Origin: Novosphingobium aureum
Lineage (GTDB): Bacteria; Pseudomonadota; Alphaproteobacteria; Sphingomonadales; Sphingomonadaceae
Assembly: GCF_015865035.1 (NCBI RefSeq)
Contig: NZ_JADZGI010000011.1
Location: forward strand, 1-10,279
Direction: 5' to 3'
DNA length: 10,279 nucleotides
Position 1 is the stretch's first letter, and each line of letters begins with the position of its first letter. Below, piece by piece: positions 6,444 to 10,279 of the stretch. Under the pieces are notes generated by a model. That model was given only the letters and a program-made list of their open reading frames with translations. It was not told the DNA's origin and ran no database searches. A program made the position numbers and the translations under genes.

Positions 6444-7403
6444 ATGATCTGTATGACGAAAGTCGAGACTAAGCGGGCGCTATCCGTCCCGCCGCTTTGC
6501 GCTATTGAAGATCATGGTTCCCAACTCCGCTCTTCGCGCGCCAGGACCGAGGACGCTCTGCATCCGGCGGATCTCTCGACAATAGAGGCGAGCGTTTCGG
6601 TGGCATCTGTGACCGCCGAACTGCGCAAACTTCATCTGAGCAGTCCGATCAGGAGCAGAATCCATACCGGCAAAGGCTACTGGATTGACATGAGCCTCAC
6701 TGGCCGCATAGGAGATCCCCGCGTGCGCTATCAGAACCGCTGGCAGCCTCATCGCATGGAGAAGATCGGCTCGATCATGGCGCTGCGCGGCCGTGAGCCA
6801 ATATATGGCGTCAGCGGAGCCGCGAGCGGAACCTCGGTGGTCTGCCGCATTGGACCGCAAGCCGCTAGCCGCTGGGTCCCCGATGACGACAATTGGACCG
6901 ACGATCAGCTTGTCGCACTGCTCGATGTCACAAACGATAATGTGAAATCGCTGATGACGCGGCTCGCCGTGGAGCTTCGCAATCCGGGGTTCGCTGGCGA
7001 TATGATGGTCGAACTCATAGCCGGGCAACTCATGATTGAACTCCATCGCTCGCGCCAAGCGACTATCGAGATGTGCAGCGGCGGATTGGCGCCGTGGCAA
7101 ATGCGCCTCGTCGAGGAGCGTTTGAACGACCAGATGCATAACATTACTTTGAAGGACATTGCTTCGTTGTGCGGGATCTCGGTGCGGCATCTGACGCGCT
7201 CCTTCCGGGTGAGCCAAGGGTGCTCGATCGGCAGCTACTTGTCGCGAATTCGGATGGAACGCGCGAAGTCCGATCTTATCGCTGGGGAGAGCATCAAGGT
7301 TCTGGCGCCAAGGCTCGGCTTCGCCAGCGTCTCCAGCTTCACTTCAGCTTTCCGCCGCGACGTAGGTATAAGTCCTGCGACCTTCCGCCGATCGTTCCGG
7401 TGA
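6444..7403 (+). CDS. AraC-family transcriptional regulator
   Basis: The 319-residue protein has an AraC/XylS DNA-binding region at its C-terminus: a first helix-turn-helix at about 235-258 (TLKDIASLCGISVRHLTRSF) and a second at about 285-308 (APRLGFASVSSFTSAFRRDV), ending GISPATFRRSFR as the family does. Residues 1-220 form an effector or dimerisation part without a motif I recognise. The ATG at 6444 has GAGAGG seven nt upstream; the TTG at 6402 in the same frame looks less likely. It is divergent from the LysR-type gene and precedes the sulfatase-like and transporter genes by 162 bp, so these are the likely targets. Usually such proteins activate on binding a substrate. Confidence 0.9.
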   Translation: MICMTKVETKRALSVPPLCAIEDHGSQLRSSRARTEDALHPADLSTIEASVSVASVTAELRKLHLSSPIRSRIHTGKGYWIDMSLTGRIGDPRVRYQNRWQPHRMEKIGSIMALRGREPIYGVSGAASGTSVVCRIGPQAASRWVPDDDNWTDDQLVALLDVTNDNVKSLMTRLAVELRNPGFAGDMMVELIAGQLMIELHRSRQATIEMCSGGLAPWQMRLVEERLNDQMHNITLKDIASLCGISVRHLTRSFRVSQGCSIGSYLSRIRMERAKSDLIAGESIKVLAPRLGFASVSSFTSAFRRDVGISPATFRRSFR

Positions 7404-7565
7404 TCGCCAGCGACCTAGCCAGGACTCCCATCCGCGTTGCGATATCAGGCCATCTTGATCGCCGGCTGGACGCAATCACGTCACTCATGCTGCGGCTCCC
7501 ATGTCCACCGTTGCAGCCGCGTCCTTCTCGCGCTGGAATACACGGAATGAGAACAGGAGAATAGC
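7404..7565 (+). promoter_or_regulatory. Leader upstream of the MBL-fold gene
   Basis: This 162-bp gap probably contains the promoter of the sulfatase-like/transporter pair. A short inverted repeat GCGGCT (7492-7497) / AGCCGC (7515-7520) could be a regulator site, but it may be chance in G+C-rich DNA. The AGGAG at 7555-7559 is the ribosome-binding site of the following gene. No convincing -35/-10 pair is seen. Confidence 0.3.
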
Positions 7566-8810
7566 ATGGCGGACCCAGAAACACTTTCGGACAAAGGGTT
7601 GCGGACGGCACAGATGATCCGCTCAGGCGAAGGGCAGGCCTCGGCGATCAAACGCGGCCCCGGCATCTGGGAAAGCCGCGGTGTCGGTAACAGCTACCTC
7701 GTCGTCACGCCCGACGGCGACGTGATCATCAATGCCGGTACGCTTTCCGATGCGCGGCGCTCCAAGGAGCTGTTCGCAGCGGTCTCGAGCAACCCAGTAA
7801 CAACGATCATCCTCACCCAGAGCCATGCCAACCAGTATGGCGGCCTGGAAGTCTTCAAGGCCCCGGACAACATCGTTATCGCGCATCGGTTCTATCCTGA
7901 TGAGCGATCCTACAACCAGATGCTGAACGCGCATTATCGCCGCGGATCGCGCCGCTTCTTCGGTACGATCACTGGCCGCACGGAGGAGATGGTGCCAACG
8001 CGCGAAGTCGCCGCCGACGTGTTGATCGGCGATGAAGGGCATGCCTTTACGCTAGGCAACCGCCGGTTCGAGATTATCTGGACGCCTGGCGGCGAGACTC
8101 GTTCAGCGGTCATCGTCTGGCTGCCAGACGATCGCATTGCGATCGTCGGCAACCTCTTCGGTCCTCTGTTCGGCAACCATCCCAACCTCAATACGGTACG
8201 AGGCGACAAGCCACGTTCTGCCGCTGAGTTTATCGCATCAGTTCAGAAACTTCGTGCGCTCAGGCCGGTGCAGATACTTACCGGGCATGAGGACATTCGC
8301 GGGGAGGAGCGCATACAGCGAGAGACCAGCAGGATTATCGACTCTGTCCAGTGGGTTCACGATCAGGTGGTCGCCGGGATGAACGAAGGTACTGATCTGC
8401 GAACGTTGATGCGTGAAATCCAAACGCCGAATGACCTTCAGCTCACTGAAGAATACGGCAAAGTCGCCTGGAATGTTCGAGCGATCTGGCATGAATATAC
8501 TGGTTGGTTCGATCCGAGTTCCGGCACAACGGGCCTCTACGGAGTGCCGCCCTCAACTGTCGCTCACGATCTGGCAGACCTCGCCGGCGGCGTTGGCCCC
8601 CTTGCCCGTCGCGCGCAAGAGTATGTGCAACAGGGCAAGCCGCTCGAAGCATTGCACATCCTGGACGTAGCCAGCGCGGCCGCGCCGGAGGACTGCGCCA
8701 TACGGGCCGCTAAGCGCGAAGCGCTAATGCTGCTGGACCAGCAGACCGGCGGCAAGAACCTGTGGGAACGGATGTGGATTTCGACAGAACTTCAGCAGCT
8801 CGACAGCTAG
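7566..8810 (+). CDS. Alkylsulfatase-like MBL-fold protein with altered metal site
   Basis: The 414-residue protein resembles the SdsA/BDS1 class, which cleaves alkyl sulfate esters with two zinc ions. The N-terminal MBL-fold part has NSYLVVTPDGDVIINAG (42-58) and the place of the metal motif at 84-93, TQSHANQYGG. The family normally has HxHxDH there, so Gln85, Asn89 and Gln90 replace two His and the Asp, and only His87 remains. Glu177 (PGGET) and His241 (TGHED) may be further ligands, while the usual AEN segment reads VGN (194-196). From about 260 a dimerisation domain is recognisable (WVHDQVVAGM, EYTGWFDP at 310-317). The C-terminal SCP2-like domain and the signal peptide of secreted alkylsulfatases are absent. 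The start has AGGAG 6 nt upstream. There are no frame breaks. It may be a non-zinc or non-hydrolytic relative. Confidence 0.8.
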   Translation: MADPETLSDKGLRTAQMIRSGEGQASAIKRGPGIWESRGVGNSYLVVTPDGDVIINAGTLSDARRSKELFAAVSSNPVTTIILTQSHANQYGGLEVFKAPDNIVIAHRFYPDERSYNQMLNAHYRRGSRRFFGTITGRTEEMVPTREVAADVLIGDEGHAFTLGNRRFEIIWTPGGETRSAVIVWLPDDRIAIVGNLFGPLFGNHPNLNTVRGDKPRSAAEFIASVQKLRALRPVQILTGHEDIRGEERIQRETSRIIDSVQWVHDQVVAGMNEGTDLRTLMREIQTPNDLQLTEEYGKVAWNVRAIWHEYTGWFDPSSGTTGLYGVPPSTVAHDLADLAGGVGPLARRAQEYVQQGKPLEALHILDVASAAAPEDCAIRAAKREALMLLDQQTGGKNLWERMWISTELQQLDS

Positions 8811-8855
8811 TCCGATATACCACCGCAATGCTAATTAAGAATTGGAGGACAGGCT

Positions 8856-10118
8856 TTGCGTGAACCCGCCACAGGTTTGGCTGCGGAGGAATGGCGCAAA
8901 GGATGGCGGCTTGTCCTAGCCTCCTCGCTCGGATTTTCGTTCTTCTCAGTTATGATGTCTGCGACAGGTCTGTTCATGGAACCGCTGTCGCAGGCATTTG
9001 GATGGAGCCGGACTTTACTCTCATCCGGCCCATCCATAGCTTCCGCTAGTCAAGCCCTTCTTGGTCCGTTCTTCGGACTGCTAGTGGATCGCTGTGGCAC
9101 ACGGCGCTTGGCGCTTCCCGGTGTCGCATTGACGATGGCCGCGATTGCCTGCTTCGGGCTGCTAGATGGATCCGCGGCCATGTGGACCGGCCTTTGGCTG
9201 TGCTTCGGCGTGGTCTCCGTCAGCATCAAATCGACGGGTTGGACAACGGCGGTAGTAGGCAATTTTGCGACTTCAAGAGGTCTCGCCCTAGCGTTGACGC
9301 TAGGTGGAACGGCCGTGTCGCAAACACTCGTTCCCCCGATCGGCAATTGGCTTATTACTGAGCTCGGCTGGCGAGCTGCCTTCGTCTGGCTCGGCTTGGG
9401 CTGGGGCGGCATTACTCTGCTATTTTGCGCGCTGTTCTTCCACGACCAGAACGACAATGCGCGCGTTTTGGCACGATCTAAACGGTCCGAAGGCGAACCA
9501 ATTGCCAGTGCCCTCACCGGCTTGACGGTCAAACAAGCGCTGCGCCACTCGGCCTTGCTGCGCGTCGCCTTGTCGAACTTCATCGTCATGTTGCTGACGA
9601 TGGGATTATCGGTGCATCTCTTCCCTATTTTGACCGAGGCCGGCGTGTCCCGATCGAGCGCCGCATGGCTGGTCGCTTTGGGAGGCATTTCCGCGATCAT
9701 CGGCAAAGTGCTCACCGGCGTCCTCACCGATCGTTTCAGACCAAATTGGATCGGCGGCATCACGCTAGGAATTGCAGCGTTGGTGTTCCTGCTCCTTCTC
9801 GACGGCGTAAGAACATACCCTTTCATCATAATTGCGATGGTGGTCAACGGCTATGCGCAAGGCACCAAGACCCAAATTACAGGCTACCTCACGGCCGGCT
9901 ATGCGGGGATGCGCAACTTCGGTGCTGTATATAGTTTCATGTCGGCGCTGATGGCCCTCGCCGCTGGTTTGGGACCACTTATTGCAGGAATGATCTATGA
10001 TTATTCAGGTGGCTATGGACCTTTCCTGGTCATGGGTACAATCGGCTGCGCAATTGGGGGATTCATCGTTCTCACATTGCCGGATTTTCCAGAACATGAG
10101 GGGAAATCGAAGGCCTGA
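8856..10118 (+). CDS. MFS transporter
   Basis: This is a 420-residue major facilitator superfamily permease with two sets of hydrophobic segments, giving about 12 helices, separated by a polar middle loop at about 196-232. Motif-A-like sequences follow helix 2 (GLLVDRCGTRR, 74-84) and its counterpart in the second half (GVLTDRFRPN, 288-297). The overall look is of the monocarboxylate / oxalate-formate antiporter type of inner-membrane carrier. The TTG start is well supported by GGAGGA at 8844-8849, 6 nt upstream; no in-frame ATG occurs before the first helix. It follows the MBL-fold gene by 45 bp and is probably co-transcribed. It likely moves an organic anion that the cluster acts on; direction and substrate are not known. 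Confidence 0.9.
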   Translation: MREPATGLAAEEWRKGWRLVLASSLGFSFFSVMMSATGLFMEPLSQAFGWSRTLLSSGPSIASASQALLGPFFGLLVDRCGTRRLALPGVALTMAAIACFGLLDGSAAMWTGLWLCFGVVSVSIKSTGWTTAVVGNFATSRGLALALTLGGTAVSQTLVPPIGNWLITELGWRAAFVWLGLGWGGITLLFCALFFHDQNDNARVLARSKRSEGEPIASALTGLTVKQALRHSALLRVALSNFIVMLLTMGLSVHLFPILTEAGVSRSSAAWLVALGGISAIIGKVLTGVLTDRFRPNWIGGITLGIAALVFLLLLDGVRTYPFIIIAMVVNGYAQGTKTQITGYLTAGYAGMRNFGAVYSFMSALMALAAGLGPLIAGMIYDYSGGYGPFLVMGTIGCAIGGFIVLTLPDFPEHEGKSKA

Positions 10119-10194
10119 TGTTACGCTCCAACTTTCGATCCGTAGATCGCTGTCCGGCGTCAGCGCCCATGGCACAGATTAGGGGTTGAGATTT

Positions 10195-10255
10195 AAGGAG
10201 GGTTTGGGCTTCGTCGTAGTGACGAAGGAACGAAGATGAAGCCCAAACCCTCCTT
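10195..10255. promoter_or_regulatory. Hairpin over the IS orfA start (right copy)
   Basis: Arms 10195-10212 and 10238-10255 pair over 18 bp with a 25-nt loop. The second arm begins at the G of the orfA ATG (10236-10238), and the loop holds GAAGGA. A strong-looking AAGGAGG sits in the first arm, but it is about 35 nt from the ATG and buried in the stem. An alternative stem (10210-10215 with 10221-10226) excludes full formation of the large one. Confidence 0.6.
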
Positions 10256-10279
10256 GCGAAAATCGCCAGCAAAGGCCTC
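10236..10279 (+). CDS. 5' end of outward-reading IS orfA (partial)
   Basis: An ATG with GAAGGA 6 nt upstream opens MKPKPSLRKSPAKA and continues past the window end. It is the mirror copy of the partial frame at 44-1. The basic start is compatible with an IS3-family OrfA; with so few codons this is tentative. Confidence 0.45.
   Translation, partial: MKPKPSLRKSPAKA

Larger units (their letters stand above)
10153..10279. repeat. Right copy of 127-bp perfect inverted repeat (outward-facing IS end)
   Basis: This is the exact reverse complement of 1-127. It starts 34 bp after the MFS transporter stop and, read rightwards, carries the same leader, hairpin and partial orfA. Together with the left copy it brackets the cargo genes with inverted IS ends whose transposase genes point outwards, the geometry of a composite transposon or of two independent insertions of one IS. 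Confidence 0.9.

Noticed and set aside
7492..7520. GCGGCT-N17-AGCCGC as a firm operator upstream of the MBL-fold gene
   Set aside because: Six-base G+C-rich arms are expected by chance in such DNA, and no second copy occurs at the other promoters.
10136..10149. CGATC/GATCG hairpin after the transporter as a terminator
   Set aside because: The stem is only 5 bp and is not followed by a T-run; transcription may end beyond or run into the flanking IS.
1..10279. CRISPR arrays, tRNA or rRNA genes, phage genes, toxin-antitoxin pairs
   Set aside because: No regularly spaced direct repeats, no recognisable tRNA or rRNA sequence and no matching protein motifs were seen on either strand.

Overview
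The window looks like a piece of accessory DNA from an alphaproteobacterium, most likely a sphingomonad. That assignment rests on G+C-rich coding style, the signal peptide of a TonB-receptor-like exported protein, and the mix of catabolic genes and insertion sequences. No rRNA or other marker gene fixes the taxonomy.

Edges. Bases 1-127 are the exact reverse complement of bases 10153-10279. Each copy contains an 18-bp-stem hairpin and an outward-reading ATG that begins what looks like an IS3-type orfA. The window is therefore bounded by the same insertion-sequence end in opposite orientations. The length of exactly 127 also equals a standard maximum assembly k-mer, so the window may be a whole contig broken at a repeated IS.

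Left part (128-2252). This is a nest of broken mobile elements. The flanking IS interrupts the orfA of a first IS3-family element (about 128-1147). That element's orfB is broken by a frameshift, and a TAG blocks its orfAB fusion frame. It in turn sits in the orfA of a second IS3-family element (about 1147-2107), whose orfB is intact. The second element cuts off a leftward gene for an exported protein after about 48 codons.

Centre and right (2464-10118). Two divergent gene groups meet at 6350-6443. Leftward are a LysR-type regulator, a PAPS-type sulfotransferase, a short-chain dehydrogenase, a 3-hydroxyisobutyrate-dehydrogenase-like oxidoreductase, and then the truncated exported protein. Rightward are an AraC-type regulator, an alkylsulfatase-like metallo-beta-lactamase-fold protein, and an MFS transporter.

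How the genes may work together. Sulfate transfer, two NAD(P)-dependent oxidoreductases, a sulfatase-like protein, a transporter and two regulators would fit uptake and conversion of a hydroxylated organic compound through a sulfated intermediate. The substrate is unknown. The sulfatase-like protein lacks most of the usual metal ligands (QSHANQ in place of HxHxDH), so it may not be an ordinary sulfatase. This is the most unusual coding feature in the window.
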